A stretch of 64,000 nt of DNA from an uncultured Mucilaginibacter sp. (GTDB taxonomy: Bacteria > Bacteroidota > Bacteroidia > Sphingobacteriales > Sphingobacteriaceae), in NCBI GenBank assembly GCA_903864275.1, contig CAIPFE010000014.1, positions 62,001 through 126,000 of the forward strand, given 5' to 3'. Both the position numbers and the translations under genes were made by a program. The first letter of the stretch is position 1. Each line of letters begins with the position of its first letter. The notes beneath the pieces are model-generated. The model saw nothing but the letters and a program-made list of their open reading frames with translations, was not told the origin of the DNA and ran no database searches. This document shows, piece after piece, positions 1-7,842 of this stretch.

Positions 1-1194
1 GGCAGGCATGTTTGGGCCAATATAACTGCCAACCCCATTATTGATGAGAATGGGACCTATAAAGGCGCTCTTGCTATGGTAACAGATATTACCGATCGCC
101 TTTTATCTGAACAGTCCCTTAAGAAATCGGAAGCAAATCTTCGTGCCGTATTTGAAAATACCGATATGGCATTTGTGCTTTTTAACACAAGCCTTAATGT
201 TGTTTCCTTTAATTCGCAGGCCACTGACTTTTATCTGAAGTACGCTAACAAAAAATTAAAAGCGGGTACGCACGCTCTTAAATATTTCCCGAAACACAAA
301 AGAAAGTTTTTCGATACAATAGCAGATAAAGTTAAAAACAGGGAAATAGTAAATTATGAAACAAATTTTTATAAGAATAATGAAGTTGACTGGTACGATG
401 TAAAGTGGGCAGGGGTGCTAAATGAGCAAATGGAACAAATCGGTATATTATTGACATTTAAAAATATTACCGAGAAAAAAGTATTAGAGCTCGAGACGGA
501 AAAAATAACAGCTGACCTTGTTCAGCGGAATAAGGACCAGGAGCAGTTCAATTACATCGTTTCACATAATTTGCGCGCGCCCGTTGCCAATGTAACAGGG
601 CTCCTTGGTTTACTTAATGATGCCGAAATAACTGAAGAAGATAAGAAATATGTTCTTGACGGAATTTCGCTCTCGGTAAAGAACCTGGATTCAGTTATTA
701 TTGATATGAACCATGTGCTCCAGGACAAAGAACTTATAAACGAAACCAAGGAAAACAACAACTTAAGCCAATTGGTAGATGGTATTAAGGTGAGCATTAA
801 AAATATAATAGATAAAGAGCGCGTACTCATCAAATGTCATTTTGATATTGAAAGCATATTCTCCATAAGGAGTTATCTATACAGTATCTTTTATAACCTT
901 ATTTTAAACAGTATTAAATACAGGCAATGTGGTGTCTCACCCTTAATTAGCATTAAAAGCACCTTATACGAAAATAAAATACAATTAACTTTTACCGACA
1001 ATGGTAAAGGGATCAACCTTGACAACCATGGCAAGCAATTATTCCGTTTGTATAAGCGGTTTGATACGACGGTAGAAGGCAAAGGGCTTGGTTTGTTTAT
1101 GGTTAAAACCCAAGTAGAATCATTAGGCGGAACCATCACCGTTAAAAGCGAAATTTATAAAGGAACTCAATTTATCATACAACTGCCCCTCTAA
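1..1194 (+). CDS. PAS-domain sensor histidine kinase, 3' part
   Basis: The frame is open from base 1, so the gene starts outside the window; 397 codons are visible. It begins in the last strands of one PAS domain (a VWANITANPI-like segment), followed by a second PAS domain, then a HisKA dimerisation domain with the phospho-acceptor His in SHNLRAP (about codon 189), then a HATPase_c domain with an N-box (NLILNSIKYRQ), G1 box (DNGKGI) and G2 box (GKGLGLFMVK). No membrane segment or receiver domain is visible in this part. Family knowledge: it autophosphorylates and passes phosphate to a response regulator; the signal and partner are unknown because no regulator is adjacent. The internal ATG at 76 is not the true start, since the PAS homology extends upstream of it. 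Confidence 0.9.
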   Translation, partial: GRHVWANITANPIIDENGTYKGALAMVTDITDRLLSEQSLKKSEANLRAVFENTDMAFVLFNTSLNVVSFNSQATDFYLKYANKKLKAGTHALKYFPKHKRKFFDTIADKVKNREIVNYETNFYKNNEVDWYDVKWAGVLNEQMEQIGILLTFKNITEKKVLELETEKITADLVQRNKDQEQFNYIVSHNLRAPVANVTGLLGLLNDAEITEEDKKYVLDGISLSVKNLDSVIIDMNHVLQDKELINETKENNNLSQLVDGIKVSIKNIIDKERVLIKCHFDIESIFSIRSYLYSIFYNLILNSIKYRQCGVSPLISIKSTLYENKIQLTFTDNGKGINLDNHGKQLFRLYKRFDTTVEGKGLGLFMVKTQVESLGGTITVKSEIYKGTQFIIQLPL

Positions 1195-1217
1195 ACCGCA
1201 GGAATTACACGGATCAA

Positions 1218-1655
1218 TTACTTATCCATCGGGACTACACATACCGGAACCGGGGAATGTTGTATAATAGATTCGGAGACACTGCCGCTGAACAACTTGC
1301 TTAACCCGGTACGACCATGAGTGCCTACGACAATCAAATCCGCCCCCCATTTTACCGCTATTTCAATAACAGTTGGTTGTATGTCTCCCAACGGGGCCAT
1401 TAGTTCTGTGTCAATCCCGTTCGCATATTCGTTTTTAACCTGGCTTAAAAAGTCTTCCGTTTTTTCTTTTAACAAAATTATTGCATCGTCAGGGAATATA
1501 CCGGCGTCAGGGTTGCCTAAGGCATGGCCCGGTTCAACAACACTTAACAGCGTCACTTTGGCGCCAAGCTTTATAGCCAGGTCAAAGCCATATTGAATTG
1601 CTTTCATTGACGGGGCGCTGTCATCCGCCACGATTAATATTTTATCTGCTTTCAT
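1218..1655 (-). CDS. Universal stress protein, UspA family
   Basis: A single-domain Usp of 145 residues, the usual length. It starts with a KILIVADDSAPS-like strand and ends with the ATP-binding signature GTHGRTGLSKLFSGSVSES (G-2x-G-9x-G-S), so it is predicted to be an ATP-binding type of Usp. It is cytoplasmic and probably works in stress survival; the exact role cannot be read from the sequence. It lies 2 nt downstream of crcB on the same strand, so the two are probably co-transcribed. Confidence 0.92.
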   Translation of the reverse strand: MKADKILIVADDSAPSMKAIQYGFDLAIKLGAKVTLLSVVEPGHALGNPDAGIFPDDAIILLKEKTEDFLSQVKNEYANGIDTELMAPLGDIQPTVIEIAVKWGADLIVVGTHGRTGLSKLFSGSVSESIIQHSPVPVCVVPMDK

Positions 1656-1657
1656 TT

Positions 1658-2038
1658 TTAAAAAGTTCGTGCCACTAAAATACCAGAATAAGTTGCCAGG
1701 AAACCCAATGCTAAACTTGCAAATGTATAAGCCAGGAATGTAAAAACCTGGTTGCTTGTGATCAGTTGTATGTTTTCAAGAGAAAAAGAAGAAAAAGTGG
1801 TATAGCCCCCGCAAATGCCTGTAACCAGGAACAGCCGCCATGGCAGCGAGGCTGCGCCAAAACGCCCCTCGGTAAAATAAAAAACAAAAAAGCCTATTAG
1901 AAAGCAGCCCGTCACGTTCACCAGGAATGTCCCGTAAGGGAAAACGGAAATTACCGTGCCTGTTATCCACTTGCTAACCAAATAGCGGCACAAACTGCCT
2001 ATACCGCCCCCGATAAATACTAATATCCAGATTTTCAT
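1658..2038 (-). CDS. crcB: Fluoride channel CrcB/Fluc
   Basis: 126 residues with four hydrophobic segments, matching the Fluc family length. Diagnostic motifs are an N-terminal GGGIGSLCRY, the TM2 segment GTFLVNVTGCFLIG with the conserved Asn, and TM3 GICGGYTTFSSFSLE with the Phe and Ser/Thr residues of the fluoride path. Family knowledge: the protein works as a dual-topology dimer that exports fluoride across the inner membrane. It is the first gene of a probable two-gene unit with the Usp gene. I did not recognise a fluoride riboswitch upstream; that gap holds a low-complexity repeat instead. Confidence 0.93.
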   Translation of the reverse strand: MKIWILVFIGGGIGSLCRYLVSKWITGTVISVFPYGTFLVNVTGCFLIGFFVFYFTEGRFGAASLPWRLFLVTGICGGYTTFSSFSLENIQLITSNQVFTFLAYTFASLALGFLATYSGILVARTF

Positions 2039-2049
2039 TCGTGAAGTTT

Positions 2050-2165
2050 TAATGTAAAGGTTGTGATTGGTTGTAAAGGTTAAAAAGGTTGTAAAAGTTG
2101 TAAAGGTTTAACTTTTACAACTACTGCAACTTCTTACAACCTCTACAACTAACTTACAACTTCTT
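2050..2165. repeat. GTTGTAA/TTACAAC low-complexity repeat arms
   Basis: The gap between crcB and the ThuA gene holds several GGTTGTAAA-like words followed, around 2108, by words of the complementary form (TTTTACAAC, CTTACAAC), making an imperfect inverted repeat. It runs into the 3' end of the ThuA gene. Similar blocks occur at 25460-25635, 43576-43683 and 58741-58780. Confidence 0.7.
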
Positions 2166-2870
2166 ACCAATCGCATACTTAATCCCACCCAATAGGTGCC
2201 CCAAATATAAAGGATCAGCGTATGATTCATCGGTATGGCCAAGTTCGGTGTAAAAAGCACGCCCGCCGTCATATTCGTGGTACCAGCTCATCGGATGATC
2301 GTCGCCATTTGCACCACCGGTATAACTCTTCTCATCGATCGTTATCAGCACGTGCAATCCCGGCGCTATCCATTTAAAATTATACCATTCATCAAACCTT
2401 TTCCATTCGGCCGGCAAGCTTTTGGTAGCTATAAAATTACGGTCGACCACATGGAGCGTTGCCAACTGCTGGGCCGGGTGACTTTTAAAATATGCGCCAA
2501 CCAGGTTACCATACCATTGCCACCCATATTCGGTATCAGTTGCCGCATGCACACCCACAAACCCACCGCCGGCCTTGATATATTTTTCAAATTCACCTTG
2601 CTGGGCATCGTTTAAAACATCGCCGGTTGTGCTTAAAAATATCACTGCGGCATACTGCTTTAAGTTATCATAGCTGAACTTTGTGGCATCGGTAGTGGTA
2701 TCCACATCAAAATTGTTTTCTTGTCCAAGCTTTATGATGGCGGGTATGCCAACAGCTATTGATGCATGGTGATAGCCCGCCGTTTTGCTGAAGATTAACA
2801 CTTTTGGCTTTGCAGTAACACTTATGCAAACAAATAATAGCAAGCTGATAATCAATAATTTATTTTTCAT
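2154..2870 (-). CDS. Secreted ThuA-like domain protein
   Basis: 238 residues with an N-terminal signal peptide (KNKLLIISLLLFVCISVTAKP) followed by a ThuA-like glutamine-amidotransferase fold: KVLIFSKTAGYHHASI near the start, an FLSTTGDVL turn, and GGGFVGVHAATDTEYGW where the nucleophile elbow lies in related folds. The C-terminus carries the conserved DHPMSWYHEYDGGRAFYTELGHT segment. ThuA is linked to trehalose and other sugar metabolism, but the chemistry of secreted Bacteroidota members is not established. A GMC oxidoreductase follows upstream on the same strand, which fits an extracytoplasmic sugar-oxidation theme (inference). Confidence 0.85.
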   Translation of the reverse strand: MKNKLLIISLLLFVCISVTAKPKVLIFSKTAGYHHASIAVGIPAIIKLGQENNFDVDTTTDATKFSYDNLKQYAAVIFLSTTGDVLNDAQQGEFEKYIKAGGGFVGVHAATDTEYGWQWYGNLVGAYFKSHPAQQLATLHVVDRNFIATKSLPAEWKRFDEWYNFKWIAPGLHVLITIDEKSYTGGANGDDHPMSWYHEYDGGRAFYTELGHTDESYADPLYLGHLLGGIKYAIGKKL

Positions 2871-2913
2871 GTTTTTTGTTTTTGTTATGATTACTCTTTA
2901 AAATTAATGGCGG

Positions 2914-3043
2914 GTCATGCTGTCCGACAGTCGGCGGATCAGCACCCCACATGCTAAGTAACCGCCATGTTCGCCACCCGTTCTATGGGCTACCTGGCGC
3001 TTTGCAACCTGTCCGTGGGGTGCCGAAACAAGTTCGGCATGAC
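2914..3043. repeat. Inverted repeat with GTCATGC and GCACCCCAC arms
   Basis: GTCATGC (2914-2920) and GCACCCCAC (2942-2950) are matched in reverse by GTGGGGTGC (3015-3023) and GCATGAC (3037-3043). The element lies in the 220-bp gap between the ThuA and GMC genes and probably forms a two-part hairpin. Between the arms there is no convincing gene. Confidence 0.7.
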
Positions 3044-3061
3044 GATCAAGGTTGCACTGAT

Positions 3062-3115
3062 AACCATTCACTCAATCAACCTGGTCAACTTAATCAACTC
3101 AAATTTCCTTTCTTC
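3062..3115. repeat. CAATCAAC-type low-complexity repeat
   Basis: Reiterated words of the form (A)ATCAAC(C/T) and GTCAACTT lie just before the 3' end of the GMC oxidoreductase gene. The same word family recurs at 16405-16450, 22037-22130, 30945-30985 and 56875-56940. Confidence 0.6.
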
Positions 3116-4812
3116 AATTCATCCGCCGCAAAGTTAGCTGCCCTTGCTGTTAACGCCATATAAGTTAATGATGGGTTTTGGCAAGCTGATGAAACCATGC
3201 AGGCCCCATCTGTTACAAATACATTTTTTGCATCCCAAACCTGGTTATGCTCGTTTAGCACTGATGTTTTCGGATCGCGGCCCATGCGGGCGGTGCCCAT
3301 TTCGTGGATGCCATCGCCTACGTTATGGCCGTGGTCCCACGAAGTGATGTTTTTTACGCCCGATATTTCCAGCATTTCCCTTGCCTCTTTCACAATGTCT
3401 ATGCGCATTTTCTTCTCGTTTTCCTTTATCTCTGCATCCATGGCCAAAATCGGTAAACCCCATTTATCTTTCCTATTGGGATCAAGGGTGATCTTATTTT
3501 CGTGGTAAGGCAATAATTCGCCAAAGCCGCTGATACCTATCGTCCATTGGCCGGGTTCGGTAATTGCCTCTTTAAAAGCGGCGCCGACACTTAATTCTGC
3601 AACGTTCCTGCTCCAACCCTCGCGACTGGCGGCGCCCTGGTAGCCGAAACCGCGAATAAAATCGCGTTTATGGTCGCCGGGAAGGTTAGCAAACCTCACT
3701 ACGTAAACCCCGTTTGGCCTTCTGCCGAAATAATATTTATCTTCATAACCTTCAACCGTACCCGATGCACCGAGGTTATAATGGTGGTCCATAATGTTAT
3801 GGCCCAATTCGCCGCTGCTGCTGCCCAAACCGCCGGGCCAAATATCAGTAGCCGAGTTCATCAAAACCCAGGCGCTGTTTAAGGTGGAGGCATTTACAAA
3901 TACAATTTTCGAATGGTATTCATACGTCTGATGTGTTTCCGCATCCACGATCTCCACCCCTGTTGCTTTTTTGGTGTCTTTGTCGTAAAGAATTTTTGTT
4001 ACGATGGAGAATGGCCTTACGGTTAAATTACCCGTAGCAACTGCCGCAGGCAATGTGGATGACTGCGTACTGAAATATCCCCCAAAAGGGCATCCCTCCC
4101 AGCACCTGTTCCTGAAATGGCAGGCTGTGCGCCCCGGGATTGCTTCAGTAAGGTTCGCGGTGCGGCCGATGATCATGTGGCGGTTATTGTTATAATGCTT
4201 TTTGATGCGCGCCGATACATCTTTTTCCACGCAATTCAGATCCATCGGCTGTAGGAAGTGTCCGTCGGGCAGCTGGGGCAAGCCCTCGGACGACCCGCTT
4301 ACGCCCGCGAATTTCTCCACATGATCATACCAGGGTGCAAGGTCTTTATAGCGTATGGGCCAGTCTATCGCCCAGCTGTCTTTTAAATTGGCTTCAAAAT
4401 CAAAATCGCTCCAGCGGTAGCTTTGCCGGCCCCATAAAATAGACCGCCCGCCCAATTGGTAGGCACGCCACCAGTTAAACGGCTTTATTTCGGCATAAGG
4501 GGCATCCTGCTCGTTGGCCCAGTAATCCATTATAGGTTCGGATGCTCCCCAATTGCGTGAAATAACCGGGCGTGCTTTGCGCTGTTCCTGTGTAACGTTG
4601 CCGCGGTGCTCAAATTCCCAGGGGTCCTTGGCGGCCGATTTATAATCTTTTAAATGTTCAAAATTACGGCCGCGCTCCAGCATTATGGTTTTTAAGCCCC
4701 TTTCGGTCAGTTCTTTGGCGGCCCATCCCCCGCTTATGCCCGAGCCGATCACTATGGCATCGTAAGTATTATTGGCCTTAGCCTTGCCGTTCACATTAAC
4801 AGTATCTGCCAT
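3094..4812 (-). CDS. GMC-family FAD oxidoreductase
   Basis: 572 residues when started at the ATG at 4812 (MADTVNVNG...). The frame is open 25 codons further up, but that extension (rich in I/Y/H) looks non-coding. The N-terminal FAD-binding Rossmann motif is VIGSGISGG; a Cys-rich stretch (CHFRNRCWEGCPFGG) and a C-terminal half with HEMGTARMG and SACQNPSLTYMAL contain the His and Asn expected at the GMC active site. Family knowledge: flavin oxidation of sugar or alcohol hydroxyls, in this clade often a glucose/gluconate 2-dehydrogenase-type large subunit. The substrate is not determined. No obvious Tat or Sec signal is present with this start. Confidence 0.88.
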   Translation of the reverse strand: MADTVNVNGKAKANNTYDAIVIGSGISGGWAAKELTERGLKTIMLERGRNFEHLKDYKSAAKDPWEFEHRGNVTQEQRKARPVISRNWGASEPIMDYWANEQDAPYAEIKPFNWWRAYQLGGRSILWGRQSYRWSDFDFEANLKDSWAIDWPIRYKDLAPWYDHVEKFAGVSGSSEGLPQLPDGHFLQPMDLNCVEKDVSARIKKHYNNNRHMIIGRTANLTEAIPGRTACHFRNRCWEGCPFGGYFSTQSSTLPAAVATGNLTVRPFSIVTKILYDKDTKKATGVEIVDAETHQTYEYHSKIVFVNASTLNSAWVLMNSATDIWPGGLGSSSGELGHNIMDHHYNLGASGTVEGYEDKYYFGRRPNGVYVVRFANLPGDHKRDFIRGFGYQGAASREGWSRNVAELSVGAAFKEAITEPGQWTIGISGFGELLPYHENKITLDPNRKDKWGLPILAMDAEIKENEKKMRIDIVKEAREMLEISGVKNITSWDHGHNVGDGIHEMGTARMGRDPKTSVLNEHNQVWDAKNVFVTDGACMVSSACQNPSLTYMALTARAANFAADELKKGNLS

Positions 4813-4974
4813 AATAGTTTCAGAGTGGGTTAAATCAGGATGAATAATTGGATATACAATGATATTAATTAAAACCAAGTATAACAATGATTAATTGTAT
4901 ACAAAACAATTAACTATAAAATTGTTACCCACTTTATAAACTGTTAAATTTAGTAATTTGCCACCCTGAACACC

Positions 4975-5484
4975 ATGAGCATAACTACCTACGGCTTACA
5001 GGATATAAAAAAAGAAATTCAGCATTTGCCGAATGAGCAGATCATTGAATTATGCCTGCGCCTGGCCCGGTATAAAAAGGAAAACAAGGAGCTGCTGGCT
5101 TATTTATTGTTCGAGGCCAGCAATGAGGAGGCGTTTGTCGAGAAAATAAAAGGCGAAGTTGGTTTTATGTTTAGCCAGCTGCCCTCGCAAAGTTATATGG
5201 CGGCAAAATACATCCGCAAAATTTTACGCCTGATAGGCAAGTACAATAAATTCATCGGCTCGAAACAGGCGGAGATTGACCTGCTGATAAACTTTTGCTA
5301 TAACTACGTGCAATATACCGACAGGCGCACCTCCTACAAACCCATGCGCCTGATACTGACCCGGCAGCTGGAGAAAATACGTACCCTGATAAGTAAATTG
5401 CACGAGGACCTGCAGTTTGACTATACCGAAGATTATAATTTGTTACACGTGGAGGCTGAAAAAAAATTTCCCTGGTTATTTTAG
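4975..5484 (+). CDS. Conserved hypothetical protein, helical, 169 aa
   Basis: Not recognised. It is a soluble, mostly helical, charged protein without signal peptide or membrane segment. Features are Leu- and Lys-rich helices (QIIELCLRLARYKKENKELLAYLLFE) and an aromatic C-terminus (EKKFPWLF). It is divergent from the GMC gene and 60 nt upstream of an ECF sigma gene; co-transcription with the sigma factor is possible but unproven. Codon use is like the neighbours, so it is probably a normal core or clade-specific gene. Confidence 0.75.
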   Translation: MSITTYGLQDIKKEIQHLPNEQIIELCLRLARYKKENKELLAYLLFEASNEEAFVEKIKGEVGFMFSQLPSQSYMAAKYIRKILRLIGKYNKFIGSKQAEIDLLINFCYNYVQYTDRRTSYKPMRLILTRQLEKIRTLISKLHEDLQFDYTEDYNLLHVEAEKKFPWLF

Positions 5485-5543
5485 CATATTTATGGCTGTA
5501 ACATTTACTTTAATAAAATATCTAAACAATAAATTAACTGATA

Positions 5544-6044
5544 GTGGCAGATAATAAAGAGGCAGCTTTTAAGAAAATTTACGAAGCCAATTCAAAAAAG
5601 ATCTACCACTTGTGCTATGGTTACACGGGTGACGATGATGCTGCGGACGACCTTTTACAGGAAACTTTTTTAAAAGTTTGGCAAAACCTTGATAAATTCC
5701 GTAACCAGGCGATGATATCGACGTGGATATACCGCATCGCGGTAAATACCTGCCTTACCTACCTCCGTTCCGAAAAACGGCAGGCTAAAGACGAGTTAAC
5801 ACCATTTATAGCCGAAAATAAAAAAGAGGAACTATCTGAAAAAAACGAGCAGGTGGCTTTGCTCTATAAATGTATATCGAAGTTGGAAGAATCAGAGAGA
5901 ATTATTATTACCATGGTGCTTGATGAGGTGCCATACCCCGAAATTGCCGATGTTTCAGGCATATCGGAGGGTAACCTGCGGGTAAAAATACATCGTATCA
6001 AACAGAAGTTAACAGAATTATATAACCACTATGAAAGAATTTGA
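5544..6044 (+). CDS. ECF-type RNA polymerase sigma-70 factor
   Basis: 166 residues, starting with GTG at 5544 because no in-frame ATG fits the domain start. Region 2 is visible as KKIYHLCYGYTGDDDAADDLLQETFLKVWQNL with the DDLLQ core and the WIYRIAVN segment; region 4 is the helix-turn-helix YPEIADVSGISEGNLRVKIHRIKQKL. Family knowledge: it directs polymerase to a small regulon and is usually held by an anti-sigma factor. The next gene overlaps its end by 14 nt and encodes a membrane protein, the usual arrangement for sigma/anti-sigma pairs. Confidence 0.93.
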   Translation: MADNKEAAFKKIYEANSKKIYHLCYGYTGDDDAADDLLQETFLKVWQNLDKFRNQAMISTWIYRIAVNTCLTYLRSEKRQAKDELTPFIAENKKEELSEKNEQVALLYKCISKLEESERIIITMVLDEVPYPEIADVSGISEGNLRVKIHRIKQKLTELYNHYERI

Positions 6045-6621
6045 GCATTTAATGTCGGTTTGGCAGGGACAGCCCAAACCCGACAAGCTTTCGGTGGACG
6101 AGGCGCTAAAACAAATAAAAAAAGGGATGCGCGGCATGACCCAGAAATTGTACTGGGGTATTGTTGCCATGATCGCCCTCATTGCATTCGCCTTTATTAT
6201 AACGTTCTTCTTTGCCTTCCGGTCGCCGGCAACTACTATTGGCATCCTGATCATACTGGTTACCATGCTGATGTACCTGTCCCTCATTGTACGGCACTAC
6301 CATATCCTAAATAAACACGACCTTACCCAAAACCCTTCCGATTACCTGAACACACTGAAAGAATACCAGAAAAACCGAAGCAAAGTTATCGGGTGGTTCT
6401 ATTATGTTTTTATGCTGCTGATCAGTACCGGGCTGGGGTTATATTTCGTTGAGGTACTGGAAGATGCACCGCTTTACTTCAAGCTGATCACCTACGGTTC
6501 CATCATCATCTGGTTCCTGTTCATCACGTTTTATTTAAAACCCCGCATGTTTAAAAATGAAGAAGAAAAGCTGAACCTGATGATCGACCGGTTAATTCGT
6601 TTGCAGGAGCAGTTTGATTAA
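6031..6621 (+). CDS. Four-helix membrane protein, possible anti-sigma factor
   Basis: 196 residues overlapping the sigma gene by 14 nt, so translation is probably coupled. It has a short cytoplasmic N-terminus (about 40 residues, with SVDEALKQIKKG), two membrane helices (about 42-62 and 67-87), a charged linker, two more helices (about 117-137 and 148-168) and a charged coiled tail. It has no ZAS-type zinc motif. Its position suggests it senses a membrane signal and restrains the sigma factor, but that is inferred only from context. Confidence 0.82.
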   Translation: MKEFEHLMSVWQGQPKPDKLSVDEALKQIKKGMRGMTQKLYWGIVAMIALIAFAFIITFFFAFRSPATTIGILIILVTMLMYLSLIVRHYHILNKHDLTQNPSDYLNTLKEYQKNRSKVIGWFYYVFMLLISTGLGLYFVEVLEDAPLYFKLITYGSIIIWFLFITFYLKPRMFKNEEEKLNLMIDRLIRLQEQFD

Positions 6622-6654
6622 TTTGAAAATGTGTTAATTTGAGATTTTCAAATT
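6620..6654. repeat. Hairpin AATTTGAAAAT / ATTTTCAAATT
   Basis: An 11-bp inverted repeat (6620-6630 with 6644-6654) separates the anti-sigma-like gene from the next GNAT gene, whose ATG follows at 6661. There is no T-run, so it is not a classical terminator. Confidence 0.55.
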
Positions 6655-6660
6655 ATTAAT

Positions 6661-7179
6661 ATGGTTACGATACGAAAAGTCGAAATAGCTGAAGCTGATA
6701 CCCTGCTGGCCTACAGTAAAAAAACCTTCTACGAGTTTTTTGCCCACCTGAATGACCCGGTACATATGGAAGCTTACGCTTCGGTAGCTTTCACTCCCCA
6801 ATGCATCATGGATCAATTAACTAATCTTGATTCCGAATTTTATTTTGCTTTATATGAGGGTGATATAGTTGGTTATTTAAAACTTAACTTTAAAGATACG
6901 CAAAATGAATATAAAGATAAAAATGCTTTGGAGATTGAGCGTATCTACGTTTCAGGAGAGCACCATGGCAAACGTATCGGTAAACAACTGTTAGATTTTG
7001 CACTGGATATTGCACGCGACAAACAGTTTGATTATGTTTGGCTCGGCGTATGGGAGCACAATTATAAAGCAATGGGTTTCTACGAGCGGAATGGATTTGA
7101 GCTTTGCGGCAGCCATGAATTTTTATTGGGTGAGGATAGGCAGACGGATTTGCTGATGAAGAAAGTATGTTATAGTTAA
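6661..7179 (+). CDS. GNAT family N-acetyltransferase
   Basis: 172 residues, one GNAT domain. The acetyl-CoA binding loop is visible as IERIYVSGEHHGKRIGKQLLDFALDIA (V-x(3)-HHGKRIGK, equivalent to the Q/RxxGxG/A motif), followed by VWLGVWEHNYKAMGFYERNGFELCG, typical of motif B in small-molecule or amine acetyltransferases such as the PaiA-like group. The substrate is unknown. It ends just upstream of an unrelated hypothetical gene. Confidence 0.9.
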   Translation: MVTIRKVEIAEADTLLAYSKKTFYEFFAHLNDPVHMEAYASVAFTPQCIMDQLTNLDSEFYFALYEGDIVGYLKLNFKDTQNEYKDKNALEIERIYVSGEHHGKRIGKQLLDFALDIARDKQFDYVWLGVWEHNYKAMGFYERNGFELCGSHEFLLGEDRQTDLLMKKVCYS

Positions 7180-7244
7180 ACTTGTTCAAGACTTTAACCA
7201 ATCGCATCTTTATCAGGATTAGCCGAATTATCACGATATTTATA

Positions 7245-7820
7245 ATGATGGGTTTAAAAAACTATAGAGTTTTTATAATTGTGGTAGCAGCAATTGTTGT
7301 TGGTGAATTATTACCCAAACACAAAAAAACTTTTTCTAAAAAGCATGCTTACCTACTTTTCGACTCAACTCTTGCAATCGAAACACCATTCCAATTATCA
7401 GCAGACACTTTAAGGACTAAACAAGATTTGATACTTGATACCTCATTAGAATGTTCATATTTGAGTCATGATATTGAATTTACAATTCAGTGCATAAAGT
7501 TTAAGTATTCAGTACCGAATAAAGGCAAAAAAACATTTCTTAATACCTGGATAAACACTTTAGATAGCGAATACGAATCAATTTCAACTATTGAAAAAGA
7601 ACGTTTAATAAACTTAAGAAATCAAAAGTACGAGTATTACGAGGGAATCATCAAATATTTGAAAGGACACCCTGTAACACACGTAAAACAAAAATATTTT
7701 ACCACTTTGATTACTTCGAAAGGGAAATATGTTTATTTCATAGATATAAATTATAATCGATCAGACCTAAAAACAATAGATACTAGAGATGAGATTTTCG
7801 ATTCCATTGATATAAGATAA
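7245..7820 (+). CDS. Hypothetical protein, N-terminal membrane anchor
   Basis: Not recognised. The frame opens at 7182, but the first codons match the AT-rich upstream region; the ATG at 7245 (MMGLKNYRVFIIVVAAIVVGELL) is preferred because it begins directly at a signal-anchor helix. The remaining 170 residues are hydrophilic, with a single pair of neighbouring cysteines around ECSYL and FTIQCI. Composition is more AT-rich than the flanking genes, which may indicate recent acquisition. Confidence 0.6.
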   Translation: MMGLKNYRVFIIVVAAIVVGELLPKHKKTFSKKHAYLLFDSTLAIETPFQLSADTLRTKQDLILDTSLECSYLSHDIEFTIQCIKFKYSVPNKGKKTFLNTWINTLDSEYESISTIEKERLINLRNQKYEYYEGIIKYLKGHPVTHVKQKYFTTLITSKGKYVYFIDINYNRSDLKTIDTRDEIFDSIDIR

Positions 7821-7842
7821 AAAGATGTTATCCATAAATCTT

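Noticed and set aside
2039..2153. Fluoride riboswitch upstream of crcB
   Set aside because: I could not place the expected conserved pseudoknot; the region is a GTTGTAA repeat.
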